Source: Sphingobacterium corticibacter (lineage in GTDB: Bacteria > Bacteroidota > Bacteroidia > Sphingobacteriales > Sphingobacteriaceae). From it: 64,000 bases of DNA. Positions within the stretch are counted from its first letter, which is position 1, and each line of letters opens with the position of its first letter. Under the pieces are notes generated by a model that ran no database searches, was not told the origin of the DNA, and was given only the letters and a program-made list of their open reading frames with translations. Positions 18,034 through 26,260 of this stretch are shown here, in pieces. The translations under genes and the position numbers were made by a program. The stretch lies in assembly GCF_003076635.1 (NCBI RefSeq), contig NZ_QDKG01000001.1, positions 620,001 to 684,000 on the forward strand. The letters run 5' to 3'.

Positions 18034-18867
18034 TTAAACGCGCTCGTTTTTGATGTATTCGCCCATGATGTTGAAGTTCACGGAGTGCTTTAATGCTTTT
18101 CGGATCGCAGCGTCATAATCCGACTGTTTCTTCCATTCTACATCCACATAGAAGTCGTACTCATTGCGTTTACCGACGACCGGCATGGATTGGATCTTGC
18201 TTAGATTCACATTTTGCTCCGCAAAGCACTGCAAGACGATGGCGAGTGATCCTACAGTATTTCCTGTCTGAAAACATAGTGAAGCTTTGTTCGCATTCTT
18301 CTGTTCTACCACGTCGTTAGAAAGAATTAGAAAACGTGTCGCATTCTTTTTGTTGGTCTCTATGCGTCTTTCGATAATGTCTAGTCCGTATATCTTTGCG
18401 GCAGCCTCACCAGCAATTGCGGCCGTGTTGGCTAGCTTTTCAGAAACGATATTTTGTGCACTAGAGGCTGTGTCCATACCTTCTTTTACGATCCACTCCG
18501 GATGTTCGCTCAAAAATTCGTCGCATTGACGAATGGCGATCGGGTGTGATTCTACAAATTTGATGTCGGTCAACTTAGTGCCTGGTAGTGCCAACAAGTG
18601 TTGCTGAATATGCAGGTGAACTTCTCCTATGATATGAAAGCGATAATCGCGCAAGAGGTTGTAGTTTGGTAGGATGCTTCCAGCAATGGAGTTTTCAATG
18701 GCCATCACAACATAGTCCGCTCTGCCTTGCTTCAACAATTCACACGTCCTTTTGAAGGATTCACATTCCAATGTTTCAATATCATTGCCAAAGTATTTAT
18801 AAGCGGCCTCTTCGTGAAAAGAGCCTTTTACGCCTTGTATCGCAATCTTTAATTTTTCTGATTCCAT
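18034..18867 (-). CDS. pheA: Prephenate dehydratase with ACT regulatory domain
   Basis: The 277-residue enzyme makes phenylpyruvate from prephenate. The catalytic domain (about 1-185) has AIQGVKGSFHEEAAYKYFG at the start, ENSIAGSI near 80 and the TRF motif in NKKNATRFLIL near 170. A C-terminal ACT domain (about 195-275, GSLAIVLQCFAEQNVNLSKIQSMP) should bind Phe; the ESRP motif of other dehydratases is QSMP here. I chose ATG 18867 (MESEKLKIAIQ); the 24 codons upstream run through the attenuator hairpin and cannot be protein. Controlled by the Phe/Tyr leader described separately. Tyrosine-branch genes are not in this cluster. Confidence 0.96.
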   Translation of the reverse strand: MESEKLKIAIQGVKGSFHEEAAYKYFGNDIETLECESFKRTCELLKQGRADYVVMAIENSIAGSILPNYNLLRDYRFHIIGEVHLHIQQHLLALPGTKLTDIKFVESHPIAIRQCDEFLSEHPEWIVKEGMDTASSAQNIVSEKLANTAAIAGEAAAKIYGLDIIERRIETNKKNATRFLILSNDVVEQKNANKASLCFQTGNTVGSLAIVLQCFAEQNVNLSKIQSMPVVGKRNEYDFYVDVEWKKQSDYDAAIRKALKHSVNFNIMGEYIKNERV

Positions 18868-18878
18868 GTGGATTTTGT

Positions 18879-18914
18879 CAAAAAAAAGAGGCCCCGTGTT
18901 GCTTCGGGACCTCT
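18879..18914 (-). terminator. Attenuator terminator of the pheA operon
   Basis: On the minus strand AGAGGTCCCG pairs with CGGGGCCTCT (10 bp, one G-U, 8-nt loop) and is followed by a run of T. It ends 12 bp before the pheA start codon, so it must be read through for expression. Its left arm contains GTCCC (18906-18910), which can alternatively pair with GGGAT (18944-18948). Confidence 0.92.
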
Positions 18915-18952
18915 GTTTACTTTTATAGTATGTACACAATAGTATCCCTTTA

Positions 18953-19006
18953 TTATTCGTGATAATAAAAAAAGCTAAAATACGGTTGTGTATAAAATCT
19001 GTTCAT
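18953..19006 (-). CDS. Phe/Tyr-rich leader peptide of the pheA attenuator
   Basis: ATG 19004-19006 opens a 17-codon frame, MNRFYTQPYFSFFYYHE, ending at TAA 18953-18955. Four Phe and four Tyr residues, with FFYY as a block near the end, are the hallmark of a translation-sensing attenuator. The FFYY codons (18962-18969) form one arm of an 8-bp hairpin with 18949-18956. If ribosomes stall there for lack of charged tRNA-Phe or tRNA-Tyr, that hairpin is broken and downstream GGGAT can pair with the terminator arm. It starts about 11 nt after the expected transcription start. Confidence 0.9.
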   Translation of the reverse strand: MNRFYTQPYFSFFYYHE

Positions 19007-19023
19007 TTGTCTCGTTCTGTTTC

Positions 19024-19054
19024 CAAAAGTAATGCAAAAATTGATAATTGCAAA
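19024..19054 (-). promoter_or_regulatory. Promoter of the pheA operon
   Basis: On the minus strand TTTG (19051-19054), exactly 19 nt, then TACTTTTG (19024-19031): a full match to the Bacteroidota TTTG-N19-TAnnTTTG consensus, just upstream of the leader peptide. Confidence 0.85.
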
Positions 19055-19394
19055 ATAATTTAAAATTTTTATCCTAATTGACGTCTATTTATAAACTTTT
19101 TTTACGCTTTTTTTGATCAAAAATTATGTGTTTTTATTCATAAATTTATACGTTGAATTTTCACTAAAATTTCGATTTATGGTTTTTTAATGTTGATTTA
19201 ATGATTATAAAGCACGTTTTGGCGATTTATGAGTGTTTATTTTTGTGTTTAAAATATAGGTTTTTCGACTATGAAAATAAGGTGAAATATTATGATATTT
19301 TCGAGCATTTTTTTTTGTTTTATCTATTTGATTTGTTCTTGATTTTTTAGCATTTTTTCAGATGTTGCTAGTTCAACGTTTAGATTTTGTTTCC
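19055..19394. other. AT-rich intergenic stretch without recognised content
   Basis: About 340 bp between the pheA promoter and the EamA gene, dominated by T runs on the plus strand. I see no gene, hairpin or repeat beyond the promoter elements at its two ends. Confidence 0.5.
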
Positions 19395-19402
19395 TAATTT
19401 TG
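19395..19402 (+). promoter_or_regulatory. -7 element immediately before the EamA gene
   Basis: TAATTTTG fits TAnnTTTG and ends 7 bp before ATG 19410, so transcription would begin at or next to the start codon. The transcript may be leaderless. Confidence 0.5.
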
Positions 19403-19409
19403 CGCTAAC

Positions 19410-20270
19410 ATGCATTTTGTGCTTATAAGTATATGCTGTTCGGTAGCCGTAGCAGTTTTATTGAAATACGCTAGACAGACTGGTGTAGATACTTGGCAAA
19501 TGATTGTCTGGAATTATCCGGTAGCATTAGTTTTGACCTATTTTATATTCCAACCCGATCTTACTAAGGTGACTTGGTCTGCGCTTCCTTGGCGTATTTA
19601 TCTGCCTATTACTGTATTGTTGCCGGGTTTGTTTATGTTGTTGTCCTATTCGCTGCGGTATGCTGGCTTGGTGCAGACCGAGGTGGCGCAACGGTTGTCG
19701 TTGGTCTTATCTTTATTAGCGGCAGCTTTTCTTTTTGGAGAAGTGTTTAGCGCATGGCGTATCGCTGGTATTCTCGTCGGTTTTTTGGCTATTGCTTTTC
19801 TGATCGGCTGGCGCAAAGGCGTGAGTCAGAGTCAAGGTTCGCGCTATTTACTTTTTCCGCTCTTAGTATTTGTTGGTTACGGAGCGATAGATGTGCTATT
19901 TAAAACGGTGGCGCTTGAAGTACATGTGCCATATACCACTTCTCTGTTGTTGATCTTCACGGGTGCTTTTATATTGGCTTTCACCTGTTTTATAGTGCAA
20001 TGTGTTTTTAAAAAGCTACATTTTTCAACCAAATCTATGTATTGGGGGGGTATGTTAGGTGCTTTGAATTTTGGGAATATCTTATTTTATATGCGCGCGC
20101 ACCAAGCACTTGTTGAGAATCCTTCTGTCGTATTTGCTGGTATGAATATCGGGGTAATTGGCGTAGGAGCTTTGCTTGGGGTATTGCTTTTCAAAGAAAA
20201 GTTGTCTCGGGTGAATGTTTTCGGAATAGCCTTGGCCATTATCGCCGTGTTGATGATAGCATATTTTTGA
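19410..20270 (+). CDS. EamA/DMT-superfamily transporter
   Basis: The 286-residue protein is almost entirely hydrophobic, with about ten predicted membrane helices in two five-helix halves, as in drug/metabolite transporters of the inner membrane. The first helix starts at residue 2 (FVLISICCSVAVAVLL), so no earlier start is needed. The charged connector GWRKGVSQSQGSR near 135-147 separates the halves. Members export metabolites, amino acids or toxic compounds; the substrate is unknown. Its position next to the aromatic operon, on the opposite strand, hints at nothing firm. Confidence 0.85.
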   Translation: MHFVLISICCSVAVAVLLKYARQTGVDTWQMIVWNYPVALVLTYFIFQPDLTKVTWSALPWRIYLPITVLLPGLFMLLSYSLRYAGLVQTEVAQRLSLVLSLLAAAFLFGEVFSAWRIAGILVGFLAIAFLIGWRKGVSQSQGSRYLLFPLLVFVGYGAIDVLFKTVALEVHVPYTTSLLLIFTGAFILAFTCFIVQCVFKKLHFSTKSMYWGGMLGALNFGNILFYMRAHQALVENPSVVFAGMNIGVIGVGALLGVLLFKEKLSRVNVFGIALAIIAVLMIAYF

Positions 20271-20366
20271 CTTAGACCATTTGTATTCATTAATAAGACT
20301 ATAGGAAAAGTACTGTGGCTTGTGTCTTTAGCGTAATTTTAGTTTTGTCCTGCGTAAAAAAAGTGA

Positions 20367-20393
20367 GCGTTAAAGCCGTTATAGCTTTAACGC
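20367..20393. terminator. Hairpin between the EamA gene and lipoprotein hydrolase 1
   Basis: GCGTTAAAGC/GCTTTAACGC, perfect 10-bp stem with 7-nt loop. On the minus strand a T-rich TCACTTTTTTT follows, so it mainly serves the hydrolase gene; it also lies downstream of the convergent EamA gene. Confidence 0.75.
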
Positions 20394-20458
20394 GTTTCAG
20401 GATAATAAGAAGATATGAAAGCCTTAAGTTCAATGTTGAATATGATCCCCTGTGACTC

Positions 20459-21601
20459 CTATAATTTATCTGCTAATTTGTTGCGCTGCACCCTTGTGGG
20501 ATTTGGTTTTAGTAGCACGAAGGGTTCGCCAGTTTTTAAAAATTCTAAAGGTTTGCTTGGTCTATAAACTGCGAGTGGTAAATCTCCAGCTTGGAAGAAG
20601 GCTGGGTCTTCAAGGGATTTGTAATTAGAACCTACAAAAAATTTTGATGCTTCGGTATCTTTTTTCGCTACAAAAAGTATCCATGCAACGCTAATTCCAG
20701 CATAATCATTGCGTGCCAACTCTAAAGTTGGCGTTAAGTGATTGGAATTTTTGGTGGATATGTACCAAGCTGGTGCATTCGTAATCTTCTGGTACTGATT
20801 TTTGAGCGGGAATGTGGTAGGTGGGACGAGTACGTCGTATTGGCCAGTTAGTATAAGTGTTGGTATATTTACATTATTACCGCTGGCAGCAAAGCTAGCC
20901 TGTAATGGAAATGATCCAATGATCTTGATAGCGGGATCAATAGATTGTATTATTTTCTCTGTTTTGGATGTTATCAATATCGCGCCCGATCCTCCAGCGG
21001 AGTGTCCTGATACCAAAATTTTTGATAAATCGATTTTGTTGTAAAGTGGTGATTGAGGGTCGCTGTTCTGAGTCACAATTTCTAAAAGACCGGTAACATG
21101 CAGAGAGGGACTAAAATTGATGAAATTATTACTGTTTACGACAATAAATCCGTAGCTCGTCCATAGTCTGATTAATGCATCATAATTTCCTTGGTTAGAT
21201 AATAGCCCGCCCACAAAACTAATGACCGGTACTTTATCTAATGATTGGATATTTGAAGGATAAAATACTTCTGTTACTCTGCTATCCTCGAAACCGTATG
21301 GAAATGAAGGGCTGCATCTCACGCCGGGGTCTACAAAGTTTAAGGCACCCAGTATTTTTTGCAAAGTTCCGGCTAGTCCTGAACAATCTAAGCGCGTGCC
21401 AGTCGTGGATACTTGGTGCGGTCCTGGTTTGCTGTATATGCTGTTTGCTAATCCGAATGCTGGCTCAAATTTAGTTATGAGTCCACTTTTAGAATTGTTG
21501 TTAATTGATTCTGTGATTTCCGTTGGTTCAATAATTTCTTTTTTATCGCAAGAAGAAAAGAATATCATTAGATGAATGAATATAATGCTTAGATATTTCA
21601 T
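20459..21601 (-). CDS. Alpha/beta-hydrolase lipoprotein, paralogue 1 of 4
   Basis: The 380-residue protein starts with a lipoprotein signal, lipidated Cys18 in FFSSC. The mature domain has an alpha/beta-hydrolase nucleophile elbow GHSAGG with Ser201, a following Asp256 (TGQYD) and His288 (KNSNHLTP), a complete triad. Two Cys in TRLDCSG and GVRCSP are conserved in all four paralogues and probably form a disulfide. The stretch after the His (LARNDYAGISVAWILF, then DTEASKFFVG) resembles the end of cutinase/PETase and chlorophyllase-like hydrolases. Likely an ester hydrolase anchored in the outer membrane; substrate unknown. The C-terminal tail RNKLADKL recurs in paralogues 3 and 4. Most similar to paralogue 4. 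Confidence 0.82.
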   Translation of the reverse strand: MKYLSIIFIHLMIFFSSCDKKEIIEPTEITESINNNSKSGLITKFEPAFGLANSIYSKPGPHQVSTTGTRLDCSGLAGTLQKILGALNFVDPGVRCSPSFPYGFEDSRVTEVFYPSNIQSLDKVPVISFVGGLLSNQGNYDALIRLWTSYGFIVVNSNNFINFSPSLHVTGLLEIVTQNSDPQSPLYNKIDLSKILVSGHSAGGSGAILITSKTEKIIQSIDPAIKIIGSFPLQASFAASGNNVNIPTLILTGQYDVLVPPTTFPLKNQYQKITNAPAWYISTKNSNHLTPTLELARNDYAGISVAWILFVAKKDTEASKFFVGSNYKSLEDPAFFQAGDLPLAVYRPSKPLEFLKTGEPFVLLKPNPTRVQRNKLADKL

Positions 21602-21771
21602 AATTCACTGGTTTAAGATTGTGCTACATTTTGTTGCTGATCAGATTTGTTTTGTGCGGCAAGAGATGGTAGCTCGTTAGCAATTGTTTACTTTGTTGAA
21701 TTCATCTTAAAGAAGTTCTAGGCGTTTCAAATTATGAATAGTGTCATAGGAACAGGTTATTTAATGAGTTG

Positions 21772-22848
21772 TCAACGAATGCTATTTGCTGCTAGGTTGC
21801 GTTTAACACTATACGTTTTTGGAACAAGATCTAATTTGTTTGCTGGCTGAAGGATAAATTGTTCATCTTGTTGCAATCTATAGTCTGATCCCACAAAATA
21901 CGCTTTCGCTGCAGGGTCATTCTTCCCATGGTAGAGAAGCCATGCTGTTGTGATTCCTGCATATTCGTTCTTTTCTATACTTCTAACAGGGCTAAAATGA
22001 GATGCTTTTCTAGCTGTAGCAAACCAAGCAGGCTGAATAAGTGGATGTAAATTATAATAATTTAATGTGGCAAATCTACCATTGACTTCGTCATTTTCAG
22101 CAGCCAAATATAGGGTTGGAGTTCTCACTACTATAGAGCTCGATGTAAGGATAGAAGGCTGGATAGGAAGGGCGGCTATTATTTGAATGCGTTTGTCAAT
22201 TTGTTGAAAAATGGCTGGTGGGTATGATGATACTGTGATCGCGGCTCCTGCTCCAGCAGAATGCCCTACAATAATCATTTTTGATAAATCTACTCTATCT
22301 TGCAAGTCGGATCCCGGCTTCTTGTCTTCAATTGAAACTTGAATCGCACCGATGGTATGCATTAAGGGTGTTAAGTTTATGAAATCATTGCTGTTAACAA
22401 CAATAAATCCATGGCTTGCCCATAATTGTGCGTAAGTATCGTAGTTGCCTAGATTTGATAGAATTCCTCCGACCAGATTGACAACAGGTAATCTATTCAA
22501 CTCTCTAATATTGCTAGGATACCAGACTTCTGTTGCAATTGGAAAGTCTGATCCCGCAGGAAATTGTGGATTACATTTGATGTCTGGGGCTATGATGCCA
22601 GTTTTTGAAGCGAAACGGTATAGTAGTCCGCTTATTAATTTGCAATCTCCTCGAACAGCATTTGTTTTGACAGCGTAAGGTCCTGTTTTGGCATACTCAT
22701 TATTTGCTATCCCTATAGCCGGGTTTCCGCCGAATAAAGATGATAGGCTCGCGGCAGTTGCTGTTTCTGTCGTTTTTGTTAATAACTCTTGGTCTTTAGA
22801 ACACGAAATGATGAAGAGTGCCAAAGATAATGCGATTAAAGCTTTCAT
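21772..22848 (-). CDS. Alpha/beta-hydrolase lipoprotein, paralogue 2 of 4
   Basis: The 358-residue paralogue has a lipobox ending at Cys16 (LFIISC). The triad reads Ser197 (GHSAGAG), Asp253 (AAENDEVNG) and His284 (RKASHFSP). The conserved Cys pair is in RGDCKL and IKCNP, and the ending VAWLL-type segment appears as ITTAWLLYHGKNDPAAKAYFVG. It is the most divergent of the four: the glycine after the elbow is Ala, the acid loop is different, and the tail is RNLAANSIR. It lies 170 bp upstream of paralogue 1 on the same strand, with no obvious terminator between them, so these two may share a transcript. Confidence 0.8.
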   Translation of the reverse strand: MKALIALSLALFIISCSKDQELLTKTTETATAASLSSLFGGNPAIGIANNEYAKTGPYAVKTNAVRGDCKLISGLLYRFASKTGIIAPDIKCNPQFPAGSDFPIATEVWYPSNIRELNRLPVVNLVGGILSNLGNYDTYAQLWASHGFIVVNSNDFINLTPLMHTIGAIQVSIEDKKPGSDLQDRVDLSKMIIVGHSAGAGAAITVSSYPPAIFQQIDKRIQIIAALPIQPSILTSSSIVVRTPTLYLAAENDEVNGRFATLNYYNLHPLIQPAWFATARKASHFSPVRSIEKNEYAGITTAWLLYHGKNDPAAKAYFVGSDYRLQQDEQFILQPANKLDLVPKTYSVKRNLAANSIR

Positions 22849-23403
22849 AATAGATAAATTATAATAGAGTTAAACTTTTATTGTTTTGTGTTCGGTTGTC
22901 ACTATATCTATTGAGTGTATTTGCAATATTTAATGGTGTCTTGCTGATATTTAGAATGAGTTTTTTAACCCTGAATTTGTGTTTCGCCGAATTTTTGGTT
23001 TAAAATGGTATTTTGGTTAATCATTTTCTTACACAATGTTAATTATATATTTTTTTGTTTTATGAAATATTTTTTAATTAACTATTGTTTGTGTCTTCCG
23101 CATTGTTTTTTTATATGCTTTAGACTGTTTTTTTACTTATATTAAAATATTTATTTGTAACAATTTAAATTTTCTATTATAGATTTATGTAGATTAGTTC
23201 TAGTCTGTTTGTGTGCGTATTCTATGCTTTTTTAGCTTTCACTAGTTGGAGTTTAATGTACCAGTGCATTTAAAAAAGTACCTGCTTTTTTAAATGCACT
23301 GGTAATAGCTGTTGAAATTTTTAGATGAAAAAAGATAATGTTTTGATTTTGAGCAATAGTGTCATGATTTTTATGTCAGCAATGGACGGGTTTTTTCGAA
23401 GAG
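22849..23403. other. AT-rich gap with a long perfect hairpin (23259-23304)
   Basis: No gene is visible in these 555 bp. The one clear structure is a 20-bp perfect inverted repeat, 23259-23278 against 23285-23304, loop TACCTG, with A6/T6 runs inside the arms. It lies about 100 bp past the stop of paralogue 3 on the minus strand and probably ends that transcript. The rest is T-rich and presumably holds the promoter of paralogue 2. Confidence 0.6.
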
Positions 23404-24447
23404 CTATAGTTTATCTGCTTTTTTGTTTCGCTGTACTGCTAGTGGGTTTAAAATGCCTTGGATAAACTGAGGGTCAGAAGATAATAGGTAGTCAGACCCA
23501 AGGAAGTATCTTGATGCGGTTGAGTCGTTTTGTCCTCTGTACAGCATCCACGCAACGGATATTCCTGCAAATTCGTTTCTTTTTAAATCAAGTGTTGGGC
23601 TAAAATGAGTTGCATATCTCGCTGTTGCTATCCAAGAGGGTACATGATTGATGAGATTAGATTGCCATAAAATTGGCCATCCTAATGGTGATACAATTAG
23701 GTCAAGTTCGCCAGTGGTAATGAATGTTGGGTATTTTACGGTAATGCCGAGTGCTAAAGGGCCTGGCTGAATGGGAAATGACCCTATTATTCTAATTCTT
23801 GGGTCAATAATATTAAGTGTTTTTTGAGAAAGGCTAGATAGTAGTATACTTGCTCCTCCTCCAGCGGAATGACCTGCGATAAGCATTTTCGATAAATCAA
23901 TTTTTTTGTAAAGCGGTGATTTGGGGTTGTCATTTAGTTTCGCAGCTTCTATTGCGCCATAAATGTGCATAGTAGGTGCTGTATTAATGAAATTGTTGGA
24001 GTTGATGACTACAAAACCATAACTAGTCCATAATTTTATCAAAGCATCATAGTGTCCTTGGTTGGATAAAATCCCTCCAACAAAGTTGATGACAGGTAAT
24101 TTTTCTAAATTTTGAATATCGGCGGGATAGAATACTTCGGTAGAGAAGTTTTGTTCAAAACCGTAAGGAAATGCGGGGCTACAACGAATTTCTGGATCTA
24201 AAAGCTTAATCGCGGCAAGAACTTTGGACGCTATTCCGAATAATTGCCTACAATCTCCTCTTACGGCATTTGTCGCGACTTCATAAGGGCCTGGCTTTCC
24301 GTATTGATTATTAGCAGTGCCGAAAGCTGACGATATTGCAGAGGCTTTCGTATAATCATTTGTCGAATTAATTGGATTTAAATCTTCGCTTTTATTGCAA
24401 GAAATAAAAATTAGTAATAGTAATAGTGTTAATTTTGAAGCTTTCAT
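23404..24447 (-). CDS. Alpha/beta-hydrolase lipoprotein, paralogue 3 of 4
   Basis: The 347-residue paralogue has a lipobox ending at Cys17 (IFISC). The triad reads Ser194 (GHSAGGG), Asp249 (TTGELD) and His281 (RYATHFSP). The Cys pair (RGDCRQ, IRCSP), the FYPADIQNLEKLPVINFVGG strand-turn and the tail QRNKKADKL align with paralogues 1 and 4. Shortest spacer between lipid anchor and catalytic domain. Flanked on both sides by strong hairpins, so it is probably transcribed alone. Confidence 0.82.
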   Translation of the reverse strand: MKASKLTLLLLLIFISCNKSEDLNPINSTNDYTKASAISSAFGTANNQYGKPGPYEVATNAVRGDCRQLFGIASKVLAAIKLLDPEIRCSPAFPYGFEQNFSTEVFYPADIQNLEKLPVINFVGGILSNQGHYDALIKLWTSYGFVVINSNNFINTAPTMHIYGAIEAAKLNDNPKSPLYKKIDLSKMLIAGHSAGGGASILLSSLSQKTLNIIDPRIRIIGSFPIQPGPLALGITVKYPTFITTGELDLIVSPLGWPILWQSNLINHVPSWIATARYATHFSPTLDLKRNEFAGISVAWMLYRGQNDSTASRYFLGSDYLLSSDPQFIQGILNPLAVQRNKKADKL

Positions 24448-24635
24448 AGTTAATTATTTTTAAGTTTTTTTTGTTGTTATTATTGCTTCAAAAAGTGTAC
24501 TAAAGTTTATTTAATTTATTTTTATAAAATATTAGTAATATTTAGTTAATATTGTTTCTTATTTTTTGCATTGCGTTTAGAATGGTTTCTAATTTTCTTT
24601 TTTTAGTACTATTAAAATCGCATGTTTGAGATTAG

Positions 24636-24666
24636 AAAAAGCATGCTCTTACGGAGCATGCTTTTT
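24636..24666. terminator. Terminator between paralogues 3 and 4
   Basis: AAAAAGCATGCTC (24636-24648) pairs with 24654-24666, loop TTACG. A and T runs on both sides make it work in either direction; it lies 106 bp past the stop of paralogue 4. The rest of the 324-bp gap 24448-24771 is AT-rich with nothing else recognised. Confidence 0.85.
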
Positions 24667-24771
24667 TTAAATCAGTTTATTAATATTCCATTTGTTGTGT
24701 GCTTTTATAAGAGAGGATGTTCTCTCTATTGCTTTTTTAGAACATGCTGGATTGTTTTGGTTTTGATATGA

Positions 24772-25905
24772 CTATAATTTTTCTGCTAGTTTATTTCGTC
24801 GTATTCTTAAAGGATTTGCAATTCCTTGAATGAATGCAGGATCTTGTGTCGCAAGATAAGAACTGCCGATAAAATATCTTGATGCAGCGGCATCATTTTT
24901 TCCTCTGTAAAGTATCCAAGCGACCGTTATGCCAGCGTAATCATTTCTGGCTAATTCTAAAACAGGTGTGCCATGATTTGAGTTTTTAGTTACCATATAC
25001 CAAGCTGGTACTTTTTTGATAAACCTATATTGCCACTTAAGGCCTTGTAGAATTGGTGGAACGATTAAATTTATTTCGCCAGTTAAAATCAAAGTTGGTA
25101 CGTTAACACCTACACCTGTGGCATTAAAACTTGCTTGCAGTGGAAAAGATCCTACTATTCTAATTTCTGGATCAATGGTCTGTAAAGTCTTAGGCGGAAC
25201 TGCTGTGATTAGTATTGCGCTTCCGCCACCAGCAGAATGTCCTGATACCAATATTCTTGATAAATCAACTTTATTGTATAGTGGCGATTCGGGATTCCTA
25301 TTTTGATCGACAATTTCCGTAAGTCCAGTAACTTGAAGTGATGGACTAAAATTTATAAAGTTGTTAGTGTTTACTACGATAAAGCCATAGCTTGTCCATA
25401 GGTTAATTATTGCATCGTAATTGGCAGCGTTAGAAAGTAATCCGCCTACGAAGTTTATGACGGGGACTTTTCCTAAAGATTCAATATTAGAAGGGTAAAA
25501 CACTTCGGTGACACGTCTATCCGCAAATCCATATGGAAATGCGTCATTGCAACGAACATTAGGATCCACGATTTTGAGTGATCCTAATATGTTTTGTATG
25601 GATCCGGCAAACCCCTTACAATTCTGTCTCGTGGCATTTATTGTAGATACGGAATAGGGGCCTAGTTTGTTGTATTCAGCATTAGCCAAGCCAAAAGCGG
25701 GCTGACTTTTAATGACGGGGGAAATAAGTTTAAGAATTTGTTCTGTAAAGTTGATTTTAAACAAATCGGCAATTCCGACTGCTTGTGTTTCGTCATTCAA
25801 GGCTTCATCAACAGTAGCGTTTTCAGCTTCTAGAAGGCTTTCTTTTTTCTCACATGAGGAAAGAATGACTAGCAGTAATAATAAAATTGGACTTAGATTT
25901 TTCAT
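24772..25905 (-). CDS. Alpha/beta-hydrolase lipoprotein, paralogue 4 of 4
   Basis: The 377-residue paralogue has a lipobox ending at Cys18 (VILSSC) and an acidic linker of about 60 residues before the catalytic domain. The nucleophile Ser224 (GHSAGG) and His311 (KNSNHGTP) are present, but the position of the catalytic Asp in the other three is Asn279 here (TGEINLIVPP). Either activity is reduced or lost, or another acid substitutes. The rest is close to paralogue 1 (PAFGLANAEYNKLGP, TEVFYPSNIESL, NDYAGITVAW), and the C terminus is RRNKLAEKL. First gene of the array in transcription order. Confidence 0.82.
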   Translation of the reverse strand: MKNLSPILLLLLVILSSCEKKESLLEAENATVDEALNDETQAVGIADLFKINFTEQILKLISPVIKSQPAFGLANAEYNKLGPYSVSTINATRQNCKGFAGSIQNILGSLKIVDPNVRCNDAFPYGFADRRVTEVFYPSNIESLGKVPVINFVGGLLSNAANYDAIINLWTSYGFIVVNTNNFINFSPSLQVTGLTEIVDQNRNPESPLYNKVDLSRILVSGHSAGGGSAILITAVPPKTLQTIDPEIRIVGSFPLQASFNATGVGVNVPTLILTGEINLIVPPILQGLKWQYRFIKKVPAWYMVTKNSNHGTPVLELARNDYAGITVAWILYRGKNDAAASRYFIGSSYLATQDPAFIQGIANPLRIRRNKLAEKL

Positions 25906-26260
25906 AATTAGTGAGTTTTAATGGGTTAATTAATTTTATTATAAATATAAATAATGTTTAATAATAGATATATTTTAATTTTTATTGAAATTATTTTTCG
26001 CAAATAAGTCTAAATGTGCGATTTGCTAGCTTTTGCTATGTCTGTTTGTAACAATGGATGGTATATGTTGCTCTCATAAGAAGTTGATTGCTAAAAAAAT
26101 AAATTCTAAAACAGTGTTTTGTACTCATTGAAGGTGTTTTTTTTAACTTTTCTATTTTTGGTTGATTGCACGTATTTAATTTTAATTGAGGGTACTTGCG
26201 TGGAAATATGATAATTTTGTATTCAGTGAAAGCTATTGTTGGCATTTCTTTCATATAAAA
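25906..26260. other. AT-rich divergent intergenic region
   Basis: This 355-bp gap separates paralogue 4 from the YigZ gene and must contain both promoters. For YigZ, TTG at 26186-26188 and TAATTTTG at 26212-26219 are spaced 23 nt. For paralogue 4 no clear element was found. No gene or repeat seen. Confidence 0.5.

Noticed and set aside
18868..18939. 24 extra N-terminal codons for pheA (MCTYYKSK...)
   Set aside because: They run through the terminator hairpin and T tract of the attenuator; family alignment starts at 18867.
18867..19017. T-box leader upstream of pheA
   Set aside because: The leader is only about 150 nt, has no T-box sequence or specifier loop, and contains a translated aromatic peptide instead.
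26186..26260. Longer YigZ frame from a TTG
   Set aside because: The TAATTTTG box at 26212-26219 lies inside it, so it would not be transcribed.
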